Notes under the pieces: generated by a model | Database searches by the model: none | Seen by the model: the letters and a program-made list of their open reading frames with translations, nothing else | Told to the model about the DNA's origin: nothing | Part shown: one piece after another, positions 31,630 through 40,503 of the stretch | How positions within the stretch are numbered: the first letter of the stretch is position 1 | Layout: each line of letters starts with the position of its first letter | Translations under genes and position numbers: made by a program | NCBI RefSeq assembly: GCF_900103185.1 | Contig: NZ_FNJD01000017.1 | Location: 17,406-81,405 of the forward strand | From: Sulfitobacter litoralis | GTDB taxonomy: Bacteria > Pseudomonadota > Alphaproteobacteria > Rhodobacterales > Rhodobacteraceae | Direction of reading: 5' to 3' | DNA length: 64,000 nucleotides

Positions 31630-32967
31630 ATGAGGCAGAGTGTAAAACGGGCAGGGGGCATATGCGCAGCAGCGCTGGCCCTATCCGGCTGCATGTCGGA
31701 TTTCGGCAGCGGCATGATGCCCGGTGACCTGATGCCGACCGACATTGTCACACGGTTCCGCACCCCCGACGCCTCGCAGGCGATGAAACCCACCTACGCT
31801 GAAAAAATCACCGCAGACAGCCAGATCATCCAAGGTCTGGCGCTGCGGTCTTCTGTTTTGCCCGATGGTACCGTGTCGGATCAGGTGGCCGCCGCTGTGC
31901 TGGCCGCCAACAGCCGCACCGCCGAGGCAGAGCTGCGCGCCGCAACGTTGCGGTCCGAGGCCGCGAGCAAGAACTGGCTCCCCAAGATCGGGCCACAGGT
32001 CAACCTCACCTCGCTGGGGTCGCTCGCGGCCAATCTGGTGGTGGATCAAGTGCTGTTCGATAATGGCCGCCGCGCGGGCGAACGCGCTTTTGCTGTGGCC
32101 GACGTCGAAGTCGCTGCCGTGTCGCTGGCGCAAGACACCAACAACCGCGTGGCAACCGCGCTGAAGCTCTACACCAACGCGATCGAGGCGCGCGATACCG
32201 CGGCGCTGAACCGTGTCGCGCTCAAGGATATGACCCATTTCGAATGGGTGATGCAGGAACGTGTCAAAGGCGGCGTATCGGATGTGTCCGACCTGACCAT
32301 CCTGCGCCAGAAACTGCTGGAAATCCGTGCCACGCTTGATGCCTCGGTCGAGCGCGAAGCGACCTCGATGTCCGAGCTGAACGCGATGTCGGTTCACCCG
32401 CTTGACGCGATGCACGGCGTGCCAGAGGTCCCCGTCAACAGCTTTGCCGGCGCGCCGCTGTCCGTGGTCCGTGCCGAAGCCGAAAAGACCCGCGCCATTG
32501 CGGCGTCCAAGGTTGAACGTGCCGGATTGCTGCCGGGCCTGTCCGCGGGAGCAACCATTGGTGAAGGCGGCGGTGCAGGGCTGAGCCTTGGGTCGGATCA
32601 ACTGCTGGGTCTGGGCACCAAGGCGTCGCTTGACGCGTCGGGCATGGCCGAGGAAACCGCCACGCGCAAAGTGCGTCAATCGATCGAAGACGCGAACCGC
32701 ACGTTGCGCCGTCTGGAAAAGCAGCTGAGCGCCAAAACCCGTCAGGCGAGCGAAGCCGCGACCCTTGCAGTACAGGCCAAACGCAATCTCGATCTGTTTC
32801 AGGAACAGTATGACGCCGGTCAGCGTCAGGTCATGGATGTGGTCGGCGTTTACGAGACATACTCGCGCCAGCAACAATCGCAAATCACCCTTAAATACGA
32901 GTCAGTGCGTCTGAAGATCGAAATGGCGCAGATTCAGGGTGTGCTGGCGGACGGGAGCGCGATTTGA
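31630..32967 (+). CDS. TolC-family outer membrane factor, lipoprotein form
   Basis: The 445-residue protein has a lipobox (LALSGC, Cys21) with Met at +2, which favours outer-membrane sorting. The long helical pattern of outer-membrane efflux proteins is present in both halves (AELRAATLRSEAASKNWLPK and the repeat KVERAGLLPGLSAG; QEQYDAGQRQVMDVVGVYE). It should form the trimeric outer-membrane channel for secretion of the adhesin. A TTGA overlap couples it to the ABC transporter gene. AAGGG precedes the ATG. Confidence 0.85.
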   Translation: MRQSVKRAGGICAAALALSGCMSDFGSGMMPGDLMPTDIVTRFRTPDASQAMKPTYAEKITADSQIIQGLALRSSVLPDGTVSDQVAAAVLAANSRTAEAELRAATLRSEAASKNWLPKIGPQVNLTSLGSLAANLVVDQVLFDNGRRAGERAFAVADVEVAAVSLAQDTNNRVATALKLYTNAIEARDTAALNRVALKDMTHFEWVMQERVKGGVSDVSDLTILRQKLLEIRATLDASVEREATSMSELNAMSVHPLDAMHGVPEVPVNSFAGAPLSVVRAEAEKTRAIAASKVERAGLLPGLSAGATIGEGGGAGLSLGSDQLLGLGTKASLDASGMAEETATRKVRQSIEDANRTLRRLEKQLSAKTRQASEAATLAVQAKRNLDLFQEQYDAGQRQVMDVVGVYETYSRQQQSQITLKYESVRLKIEMAQIQGVLADGSAI

Positions 32968-35186
32968 CCCAGAAGCCGACCTTTACGCTGACGATCACCA
33001 ACGGCAACCAAGGTCGAATGGCGGCAACGGAGGCGGTGCAGCCCAAAGCAGAGAATGCCAATCGCCCCGAGGACCGTATCATGGCGCGCGCGAAACTCGC
33101 CGCGACCTATGCCGGATTACTTGGGGTCACCACCGCCCCCCGCGATATCTTTGACGTAGTTGCCGCGGCCCCGCAGCATGGCAACGATCCGCATGTCGAG
33201 GCCGAAGCGCTTGCGCGTGGGATGGAAACAGCAGGGCTGGTTACTCAGGTCAGCCGCGTGCAGGGCATTTCGAAAGATATGTGGCCGGCCCTGGCCTATA
33301 TGACATCGGGGCAGGTGCTGTTGGTCATGGGCCAGCTGCGCGGCGATCTGATCCTCTATGACACAACCTGCACCGACAACCGCGCGATGGTGCCGATCAG
33401 CGATTTCAAACCCTTCTTTGCAGGCTTGGTGCTGCGCGCCGAAGCCTCGCTGAAGACAGTGGCGGAAACCCATAAAACCGACGGTGCGCCTGCGCATTGG
33501 TTCTGGGGGCAATTTCCGCGTTTTCGTCGCCAGTTGATAGAGGTCGCAACGGGGTCGTTTGTGGCGAACCTGCTGGCTGTCGCCGTGGCGCTGTTTTCGT
33601 TGCAGGTCTATGACCGCGTGATCCCGCACCAGTCCGAAGCGACGCTCTGGGTGCTCGCAGCGGGTGCGGGGCTAGCCCTGCTGATGGAGGCCTTCCTCAA
33701 GATGGCGCGGGCGCGTCTGATGGACGGGGCAGGGCGGCAGATCGAACTGTCGGTGCAGGACATCCTGATGCGCCGGTTGCTGGGGATGCGGTCCGACACG
33801 CGCGGCCAAGCACCGAACCAGCTGTTTTCCGCAATGCGGGAATTCGGGTCGGTGCGCGAATTCTTCACGGCATCTACTATCGGCACGATCGCGGATATCC
33901 CGTTTATTTTCGTGTTCCTGTTCCTCGTCGCCAGCATTGCGGGCAATGTGGTCTGGGTGCTGGTGCTTGGGGGCATCTTGATGCTGGTGCCGGGGTTCTT
34001 TCTGCAAAAGAAAGCGATCCAGTTGACGCAGGAAACCCAAGGGGCGTCGACTAAATCCTCGCGGCTGCTACACGAGGCGATATTCGAACTGGATACGGTC
34101 AAGACCCAGCGGGCAGAGGACCGCGTGCTGCGTCTGTGGACCGAGCTGAACACCTTGTCGTCGGTTAAATCCTCAGAGCAACGCAAGCTCGCGTCCTTCC
34201 TCACGTTCTGGAGCCAAGGGGTCCAGCAAGCCACCTATGTGGCCGCGGTGATCGTAGGCACTTATCTGGTGTTTGCGGGGGAATTTACCGTGGGGTCGAT
34301 TATCGCGGTCGGTATCCTGACAGGCCGGACGCTGGGGCCGCTGACGCAGCTTTCGGGTACGATGGCGCGATGGGGCAATGTCAAAGGCGCTCTGGACGGA
34401 CTCGACGCGATTGTCGCCGCACCGCAGGACACCGCCGAGGCGCGCACCTATTTGCGGCGCGAAAAGCTGAAAGGCCAGTTCGAGCTGCGCGATGTGATGT
34501 TCCGCTATGAAGACGACGGCGCACCGACGGTTGATATCAAAGCGATGCTGATCCAGCCGGGGCAGCATGTTGCCGTGCTCGGGGCCAACGGATCGGGCAA
34601 ATCGACGCTGCTGAAAATGCTCAGCGGGCTCTACGCTCCGACCGAAGGGCGCATCCTGATTGACGGCACAGAGCTGGGCCAGATCGAGCCGCGCGACCTG
34701 CGCCGGCTGATCGGCTATCTGGGGCAGGACGTGCGCCTGTTCTCGGGCACGCTGCGCGATAACCTGAACCTCACCATGCTGGAGCGTGACGACGACCGCC
34801 TGCACGCAGCGCTTGATTTTGCGGGTCTGGGGCCGTTTGTGCGCAACCACCACAAGGGTCTGGACCTAGAGATCAAGGACGCAGGCGCGGGCCTGTCTAT
34901 AGGACAGCGTCAATCTATTGGTTGGGCGCGCCTGTGGTTGCAGGATCCGGCGATCTGCTTGCTGGATGAGCCGACGGCCGCGCTGGACCAACGACTGGAA
35001 GCAACACTGGTCTCGCGGTTGCAAGACTGGATGGCCGGACGCACTGCGATCATCGCGACGCATCGTGCGCCGATCCTTGCACTGACGGAACGCACGCTGG
35101 TGCTGCAAGATGGCCGTATGACCGTTGACGGGCCAAAAGAAAAAGTGCTCGCCCATTTGGCGGGTCAGAAGGGGCATGTCGCATGA
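32964..35186 (+). CDS. Type I secretion ABC transporter (LapB/PrtD type, degenerate C39 domain)
   Basis: The protein has 740 residues: an N-terminal degenerate peptidase-like domain (about 30-160, no catalytic Cys visible), a six-helix membrane domain (about 190-470) and an ATPase with GANGSGKST and ICLLDEPTAALD. The signature reads GLSIGQRQ instead of LSGGQ, an odd substitution at a key nucleotide contact. The start may be the TTG at 32964 (GGGAG upstream, overlap with the previous stop) or ATG 33018, which would remove 18 residues. It should power export of the adhesin. Confidence 0.88.
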   Translation: MTQKPTFTLTITNGNQGRMAATEAVQPKAENANRPEDRIMARAKLAATYAGLLGVTTAPRDIFDVVAAAPQHGNDPHVEAEALARGMETAGLVTQVSRVQGISKDMWPALAYMTSGQVLLVMGQLRGDLILYDTTCTDNRAMVPISDFKPFFAGLVLRAEASLKTVAETHKTDGAPAHWFWGQFPRFRRQLIEVATGSFVANLLAVAVALFSLQVYDRVIPHQSEATLWVLAAGAGLALLMEAFLKMARARLMDGAGRQIELSVQDILMRRLLGMRSDTRGQAPNQLFSAMREFGSVREFFTASTIGTIADIPFIFVFLFLVASIAGNVVWVLVLGGILMLVPGFFLQKKAIQLTQETQGASTKSSRLLHEAIFELDTVKTQRAEDRVLRLWTELNTLSSVKSSEQRKLASFLTFWSQGVQQATYVAAVIVGTYLVFAGEFTVGSIIAVGILTGRTLGPLTQLSGTMARWGNVKGALDGLDAIVAAPQDTAEARTYLRREKLKGQFELRDVMFRYEDDGAPTVDIKAMLIQPGQHVAVLGANGSGKSTLLKMLSGLYAPTEGRILIDGTELGQIEPRDLRRLIGYLGQDVRLFSGTLRDNLNLTMLERDDDRLHAALDFAGLGPFVRNHHKGLDLEIKDAGAGLSIGQRQSIGWARLWLQDPAICLLDEPTAALDQRLEATLVSRLQDWMAGRTAIIATHRAPILALTERTLVLQDGRMTVDGPKEKVLAHLAGQKGHVA

Positions 35187-36373
35187 ACTCTGTCAGCACC
35201 ACGCCGCTGGGGGCGCAGATGACGGGGCAGATGCGCGGGCCGTCCATGGTGATCTGGCTCTGCGGTGCATCCGTGCTGGTATTCCTGCTGTGGGCTGCCT
35301 TTGCTTGGGTCGATGAAATTGTGCGCGCCGAAGGGTCGATGATATCTAGCTCGCGGCCCCAGATCATCCAGAACCTCGAGGGCGGTATTCTGGCAGAGCT
35401 TGCCGTGGGCGAGGGTGACCATGTGGAGAAAGGCGACGTGCTGGCAAAGTTGCACGGTACGCAGTTCCAGTCCTCGGTGGATGACTTGCGCGATCAGATC
35501 AGCGCCTTTGAAATCCGCCGTCTGCGCCTAGAGGCAGAGCTGGCCGGACAATATGATTTTGACGTGCCCGACGCCTTCGCCACGCGTACCCCTGATATCG
35601 TAGCTTCTGAACGCGCGTTGTTGAGGGCGCGGCAATCGGACTTTGTCTCGCGCTCCGAAGGGGCGGGGCGGGTGCTGACCGAGGCCACGAAAGAGCGTGA
35701 ACTGCTTGAAAATATGCTCAAGAAAAAGATCGTATCACTGATCGAGGTGACGCGTGCACGCAAGACCCATGCGGATGCGCGGATCAAACTGGACGAGATC
35801 GTCACCGGCACAGAGCTGGACCGTGCGCAGGAGTATTCGGACGTTCTGAAAGAGCTGGCAACGCTGAAACAGAACCTCAAGGCGAGCACGGACCAGTTGA
35901 ACCGCACCGTGCTGGTCAGCCCGCTGCGCGGCATCGTCAACAACCTGAGTGTGACCACCATCGGCGGCGTCGTGCGCCCGGGCGAGGAGATCTTGCAGAT
36001 CATCCCGCTGGACGAAGAGCTGGTCGTAGAGGCCCGCGTCAAGCCAGAGAACATCGCCGGCGTACGTCCGGGGCAAGAGGCGACGGTCAAGCTGTCAGCC
36101 TATGACTATACGATTTACGGGACGTTGAAGGGCACGGTCAAACTGATCTCGGCTGATACGTTCAAGGACGAACGGTCCCGCGCGGCAGATGGCGATCCGC
36201 ATTATAAGGTGACGCTGCAGGTGGATACTGAACACCTCACCCCGCGACAGGCGTCTTTGCAGATCCGCCCGGGGATGCAGGCGAGCGTCGAACTGCACAC
36301 AGGGTCTAAGACGGTTTTGCAGTATCTCTTAAAGCCGCTCTATAAGTCCAAAGAGGCGTTTCGCGAGCCGTAG
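35183..36373 (+). CDS. HlyD-family membrane fusion protein for type I secretion
   Basis: The 396-residue protein starts in an ATGA overlap with the ABC transporter gene. It has one N-terminal membrane helix (about 30-50), a lipoyl-like half-motif (SRPQIIQNLEGGILAEL, EGDHVEKGDVLAKL), a long coiled-coil region (about 95-240) and the C-terminal beta-barrel with VSPLRGIVNNLSVTTIGGVV. It bridges the inner-membrane ABC protein and the TolC-like channel. The export set is complete. Confidence 0.92.
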   Translation: MNSVSTTPLGAQMTGQMRGPSMVIWLCGASVLVFLLWAAFAWVDEIVRAEGSMISSSRPQIIQNLEGGILAELAVGEGDHVEKGDVLAKLHGTQFQSSVDDLRDQISAFEIRRLRLEAELAGQYDFDVPDAFATRTPDIVASERALLRARQSDFVSRSEGAGRVLTEATKERELLENMLKKKIVSLIEVTRARKTHADARIKLDEIVTGTELDRAQEYSDVLKELATLKQNLKASTDQLNRTVLVSPLRGIVNNLSVTTIGGVVRPGEEILQIIPLDEELVVEARVKPENIAGVRPGQEATVKLSAYDYTIYGTLKGTVKLISADTFKDERSRAADGDPHYKVTLQVDTEHLTPRQASLQIRPGMQASVELHTGSKTVLQYLLKPLYKSKEAFREP

Positions 36374-36380
36374 ACGTGGC

Positions 36381-36430
36381 AAGGGGGCTGTCGGCCCCCC
36401 TGACCCCCCGAGGATTTTTTCCATTCGGAA
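36381..36430 (-). repeat. Dispersed intergenic element, copy B, probably also a terminator
   Basis: Read on the minus strand it gives CTTCCGAATGGAAAAAATCC, then a G-rich run and the hairpin GGGGGGCC-GACA-GCCCCC. It fills the 59-bp gap between convergent fusion-protein and dtd genes, where a bidirectional terminator is expected. Confidence 0.6.
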
Positions 36431-36432
36431 GA

Positions 36433-36879
36433 TCAGGGGTTTTCCGTGTCGAGCCAGAGGGTGACGGGGCCGTCATTGGTCAGGGCGACGGACATGTCGG
36501 CCCCGAAAGCGCCGGTTTGGACGGGGATGCCGAGGGCTTCGATGCAGACGATGAAATCTTGGTACAGCATCTTTGCCTGATCAGGCTTGGCCGCGCGCGA
36601 GAAACCGGGGCGGGTGCCGCGGGACGTATCGGCGGCGAGGGTGAACTGGCTGACAATCAGAGCGCTGCCGCCCGTATCGGCGAGGCTACGGTTCATTTTG
36701 CCGGCTTCATCCTTAAACAGGCGCAGCTTGGCGATCTTTTGAGCAAGTGTCTGAGCGGTCGCTTGGGTGTCATCGGGCATGGCGCAGACGAAAATCAGGA
36801 GGCCATGCTCGATCTGCCCGATGATCTGGCCGTCGACGGTGACAGAGGCGTCGGTAACACGTTGGAGAAGTGCGCGCAT
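36433..36879 (-). CDS. dtd: D-aminoacyl-tRNA deacylase
   Basis: Dtd removes D-amino acids (and glycine from tRNA-Ala) mischarged on tRNA. The start at 36879 gives MRALLQRV and 148 residues, the family norm; the ATG at 36966 lies inside the preceding gene. The two signatures [18 protein letters not shown] and the cis-Pro motif [10 protein letters not shown] are intact. Its start follows the nitroreductase stop by one base, so it is the last gene of a nine-gene minus-strand run. Confidence 0.95.
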   Translation of the reverse strand: MRALLQRVTDASVTVDGQIIGQIEHGLLIFVCAMPDDTQATAQTLAQKIAKLRLFKDEAGKMNRSLADTGGSALIVSQFTLAADTSRGTRPGFSRAAKPDQAKMLYQDFIVCIEALGIPVQTGAFGADMSVALTNDGPVTLWLDTENP

Positions 36880-36880
36880 A

Positions 36881-37555
36881 TCAGACCTTCCAATCGATAA
36901 TGTCGGCGGGTGTGGCCCGCTGCGTGCGGAAGCGGTTGACCGGTGCTGTGTCGTCCGCATAGCCAAAGGAAATCGCGCAAAGGATCAGACGGTCTTGCGG
37001 CAGGTCGAAATGGCTGCGCACGGTGGGCGCATAGGCAGCGATGGCGGCTTGGGCAATGGTGGCGACGCCAAGCGCAGTGGCAGCCAGTGTAAAGGCGGTG
37101 ACAAAGCCGCCGCTGTCCATCGCGCCGTAAGCCCCAAGCTCTGCCGGGGAGGTTACGATCGCCACATGGGGCGCGCCAAACAGCGCATAGTTTCGCATCA
37201 TCTGCGCTGTGCGACCTGCGCGGTCTGCCTTGTCGATGCCAACCGCGTCATAGAGCTGGAAACCGCAGGCCCGCCGCCGATCGCCGTAAACGCCACTGTA
37301 GGATGCGGGCCAATCGAGATCGGCGGCGGGGGGCGTGCCCTTGGCAATCTCTTGCGCCAGCGCGTCGCGGAAGCGGTCGGTCGCGGCCCCTTTGGTGACG
37401 GTCAGCTGCCACGGCTGCGCATTGCACCACGACGGCACATGGCGGGCGGTTTCGACGATGCGCGTGATCACCGCGTCATCGACCGGATCGGGGCGGAAAG
37501 CACGGCAGGACGACCGCGCCTTGAGAATGTCGGTCAACGTATCGATCTGGGTCAT
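36881..37555 (-). CDS. Nitroreductase-family flavoprotein
   Basis: This 224-residue protein has the FMN-binding start [13 protein letters not shown], the segment [17 protein letters not shown] and the C-terminal [16 protein letters not shown] typical of the nitroreductase family. It probably reduces an electrophile with NAD(P)H; the natural substrate is unknown. The start overlaps the zinc-ribbon gene stop by four bases (ATGA), tying it to the envelope-stress-like cluster. Confidence 0.87.
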   Translation of the reverse strand: MTQIDTLTDILKARSSCRAFRPDPVDDAVITRIVETARHVPSWCNAQPWQLTVTKGAATDRFRDALAQEIAKGTPPAADLDWPASYSGVYGDRRRACGFQLYDAVGIDKADRAGRTAQMMRNYALFGAPHVAIVTSPAELGAYGAMDSGGFVTAFTLAATALGVATIAQAAIAAYAPTVRSHFDLPQDRLILCAISFGYADDTAPVNRFRTQRATPADIIDWKV

Positions 37556-38682
37556 TTTTGCAGTGCCATAAAATAGCCGACGATCCCGGCGACAATCAGG
37601 CCGAGGATCACCGCAAAGGTGATCTTGACGGTGGAATAGGGGCGTTCCCCCTGAACATTGCCGGTGCGGCCGTTGACGACAAAACGATAGGTCTTGCCGC
37701 GGTATTTATAGGCCGCCAGCCAGACCGGCAGGAGGATATGCTTGAACGTCACATCACTGACCTGCGTCTGGATATTGTGGATGCGCTGGCGGTCGCCGCC
37801 GATATCAAAACGCACGTCGCGCTGGATCATCGCGTCCATCACCTCGCGCGCCTGCGCATAGCCTTCGTCAAGCGTGACCGCATAGGCTTCGGCGCGAAAA
37901 CCGGCGAGGTATTCCGGCGCATAGGGTTCAAGCGCCGCCAGATCCCACGGGGCGAGTGCATCGGTAAACCGTTTCGGGAGCGATGTTGACGCCAGCACCA
38001 GCACATCATCAAAGAAACGCGCCACACGACCCGAGGTCGCCCGCCAGCGGATTTTGGGCACCTGCTGCTGCACGCGCTTGCCGTCGCGCATGACGGTCTG
38101 GGTCACGTAATAGACCGTGCCCCTTTCGCCCGAATAGCTGGATCGGGTGTCGGCGTCATAGGTCCAGTAGGGCACATAGATCCCCTGCATCTTGCGGCCC
38201 TTGCGCGCGTATTCTTGCAAGCCGTTGGGGGCAAACCAAAGGCTGCCCAGCCAGTCTGTCATGGCATCGCGTGCGGTATTTTCGGTCAGGCCAAAGGGCA
38301 GCACAGCGCGGGGTTTGATGTGGCGGTTCAGGCCTGTGTCGATCACCACAGGCGTCGCGCAGAACGGGCACTCGGTTGCATGTTTGCCGGGGTCGAATTC
38401 CACTTGCGCCGCGCAGTTGGGGCAGGTGGTAACGCGGGTCTCCTCCATCTGGGATTGCGGGAGCGCGCTGGCGAGGGCGGCTTGAAAATCGAGCTCGGCG
38501 ATGGGGCTATGCACACCGCGCGCCCCCGAGATTTCCTCGGTATTGCCGCAGTGGTCGCAGACCAGCAGATATCTTTCGGGATCAAACCGCAGATCGGACC
38601 CGCAGGTATCGCATGGAAAACGGTGTTCCTCGCTTGGCGTCGGAGGGAGGGCGGGGTCGTCAAAGCCGGTGCTGGCGGGCAT
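37552..38682 (-). CDS. Double zinc-ribbon protein with C-terminal membrane anchor
   Basis: The 376-residue protein has two zinc ribbons: CDTC with CDHC (about 24-45) and CPNC with CPFC (about 87-107). A middle domain follows (YVPYWTYDADTRSSYSGERG, LPVWLAAYKYRGKTYRFVVNGRTG) and ends in one helix (ITFAVILGLIVAGIVGYFMA). Relatives are often mislabelled as primosomal protein N' or helicase, but there is no helicase motif. It sits with an SPFH protein, as B. subtilis ydjG does with ydjI, suggesting a membrane-associated complex. The function is unproven. Confidence 0.72.
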   Translation of the reverse strand: MPASTGFDDPALPPTPSEEHRFPCDTCGSDLRFDPERYLLVCDHCGNTEEISGARGVHSPIAELDFQAALASALPQSQMEETRVTTCPNCAAQVEFDPGKHATECPFCATPVVIDTGLNRHIKPRAVLPFGLTENTARDAMTDWLGSLWFAPNGLQEYARKGRKMQGIYVPYWTYDADTRSSYSGERGTVYYVTQTVMRDGKRVQQQVPKIRWRATSGRVARFFDDVLVLASTSLPKRFTDALAPWDLAALEPYAPEYLAGFRAEAYAVTLDEGYAQAREVMDAMIQRDVRFDIGGDRQRIHNIQTQVSDVTFKHILLPVWLAAYKYRGKTYRFVVNGRTGNVQGERPYSTVKITFAVILGLIVAGIVGYFMALQK

Positions 38683-38748
38683 AGAGCTGTCCTTTGGTCA
38701 GGCCTGCACCAGACATAGGGCACCGCGCCCGCTGCGACCAGAGCGGGG

Positions 38749-39303
38749 CTATAAAAAACGGTGCAGCAGCTTGGGGGCCATGATCCGCAGGGCGTTATCG
38801 CGCAGACGAATGTGGCGCCAGATGTGAAACCCTGAATGGGCGAGCGCGATGCCTGCAAGGGCGTAAAATTCGATACTGTGGATCAGGCCGACCCAGTCGT
38901 TGGCACGTGGCAGGTCGAACGGTACGGCAATCGGGACAATGCCCCCGGCCCATAGCTGCACAGTAGAGGTAATCCCGATCATAAGCCCCGTGAGCGCGAC
39001 ACCCAAGATACCCCAGATCAGGGTTTTATGCAGCACAGGATGCAGCCAGCGGGCCCAGCCTGTCAGTTTGGGGCCGGGGCGGCCCAGCAATCCGCATCGC
39101 ATATAGTGGACCCACCACAGCAGCGCCGCACTGACAAAAACAAGTCCCATGACAGAATGAAACCGCACCGCCGCAGGCCCGATCCGCGCCACGTCAGACG
39201 GTTGCACCAGCAAGAACCAGACGAACAGGGGCACCATGCCCCAATGCAACAGTTTCATCAGGGTGCGCCGGTGGGGCAGCAAGGGTCGGCGGGGTGTGAT
39301 CAT
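38749..39303 (-). CDS. Cytochrome b561-type membrane protein
   Basis: The 184-residue protein has four hydrophobic segments and the His pattern of cytochrome b/b561 proteins (KLLHWGMVPLFVWF, FHSVMGLVFVSA, LHKTLIWGILGVALTG, HSIEFYALAGIALAHSGFH). The helix-borne histidines fit two b hemes. MITPRR at 39303 or MKLLHWG at 39258 may be the start; the latter begins closer to the first helix. It probably moves electrons across or within the membrane and may be the redox link to the nitroreductase in the same operon, which is inference. Confidence 0.78.
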   Translation of the reverse strand: MITPRRPLLPHRRTLMKLLHWGMVPLFVWFLLVQPSDVARIGPAAVRFHSVMGLVFVSAALLWWVHYMRCGLLGRPGPKLTGWARWLHPVLHKTLIWGILGVALTGLMIGITSTVQLWAGGIVPIAVPFDLPRANDWVGLIHSIEFYALAGIALAHSGFHIWRHIRLRDNALRIMAPKLLHRFL

Positions 39304-39345
39304 AGCCTAGACACGTGGGCCGCCCCATCTGAGTTTCAGATCGCT

Positions 39346-40470
39346 TTATGCACCGGCGGGCGGCGGCGGGGGCGGCAGCACGGTAAAGAGCTGCGCCAGT
39401 TCTGCCACGTCGTCAGCTTTCAGCCAGCCATCCTGACCCGGTGTCCAGACATAGGTTTCGCGTTTCAGCCCGCCATCGGCAGCCATGCGCCCCAAGGCGG
39501 CCTTGGAAAACGGACCCTTGGTCTGGCCGTTCTCGGCCAAATGCCAGACTTTGTCAGGCTGAGGTGGCGGAGGAGGCGTGTGGGAGGCAGGGGCCGCGGC
39601 AGCGGGGCGGGGCCCCCACGGGCCAGTCTGGGCGGCAGCAGCCTGACCCATCTGCATCCCCAACCCAGCCCCAAGGCCGGTTTGCAGGGCGGCACCGGCA
39701 GCACCTTCGCGGCCCAGGGCTTCGGCGGCCTGAAACTGGGTGAACTTGTTAAGATCCCCGATCACACCCATGGAGGAACGCTTGTCCATCACCTCTTCTA
39801 CGGCAGGGGGAAGCGAGACGTTTTCAATATAAAGCTCGGGGATGGTCAGGCCGTATTCTGCAATCGTGGCCGAAATTTCAGTGCTCACCATTTTGCCCAG
39901 TTCGCGGGTATTGGCGGCCATATCCATGACCGGAATATTGGACAGCGCGATGCTGCGCGAAAATTCCTGCACGATGATGTTGCGGATCTGATAGCTGATC
40001 TCGTCCATGGTGAATTCGCCATCGGTGCCGACGATTTCGGTGAGGAACCGAGCAGGGTCCGACACTTTGACAGAGTAGGTGCCATAGGACCGCAGGCGCA
40101 CAGGGCCAAATTCGGGGTCGCGCACGATGATCGGGTTCTTGGTGCCCCATTTCAGATCATTGAAACGGGTGGTGTTGACGAAATAAATCTCGGATTTGAA
40201 GGGGCTTTTAAAGCCGTGATCCCAGTGCTGCAACGATGTCATGATCGGCATGTTGTTGGTTTCAAGCATATAAAGCCCGGGCGTGAACACATCGGCCAGC
40301 TGGCCTTCGTGGACGAACACCGCAGCTTGACCCTCGCGGACGGTCAGCTTGGCCCCGTATTTGATCTCGTGGCCTTCGCGCTCAAAACGCGACACCATCG
40401 TATCGCGGGTGTCATCGGTCCAGTGGATAACGTCGATGAATTGGCCAGAGAGAAAATCGAGAATACCCAT
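39346..40470 (-). CDS. SPFH-domain protein (YdjI/virion core-like) with C-terminal GYF_2 domain
   Basis: This 374-residue protein has an SPFH domain (about 30-260, with GAKLTVREGQAAVFVHEGQLADVF, RSYGTYSVKVSDPARFL), followed by an Ala/Gly/Pro-rich linker and a GYF_2/DUF4339 domain (WHLAENGQTKGPFSKAALGRMAAD to DGWLKADDV). SPFH proteins assemble membrane microdomain scaffolds; B. subtilis YdjI recruits PspA to the membrane. Here no PspA gene is present. The first hydrophobic segment (MGILDFLSGQFIDVI) may be an amphipathic anchor. Neighbours are the zinc-ribbon, TelA and XpaC-like genes. Confidence 0.85.
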   Translation of the reverse strand: MGILDFLSGQFIDVIHWTDDTRDTMVSRFEREGHEIKYGAKLTVREGQAAVFVHEGQLADVFTPGLYMLETNNMPIMTSLQHWDHGFKSPFKSEIYFVNTTRFNDLKWGTKNPIIVRDPEFGPVRLRSYGTYSVKVSDPARFLTEIVGTDGEFTMDEISYQIRNIIVQEFSRSIALSNIPVMDMAANTRELGKMVSTEISATIAEYGLTIPELYIENVSLPPAVEEVMDKRSSMGVIGDLNKFTQFQAAEALGREGAAGAALQTGLGAGLGMQMGQAAAAQTGPWGPRPAAAAPASHTPPPPPQPDKVWHLAENGQTKGPFSKAALGRMAADGGLKRETYVWTPGQDGWLKADDVAELAQLFTVLPPPPPPAGA

Positions 40471-40503
40471 GTCTTGGTCCTTTCGGGGGAAGTCGGTGGC
40501 GGG

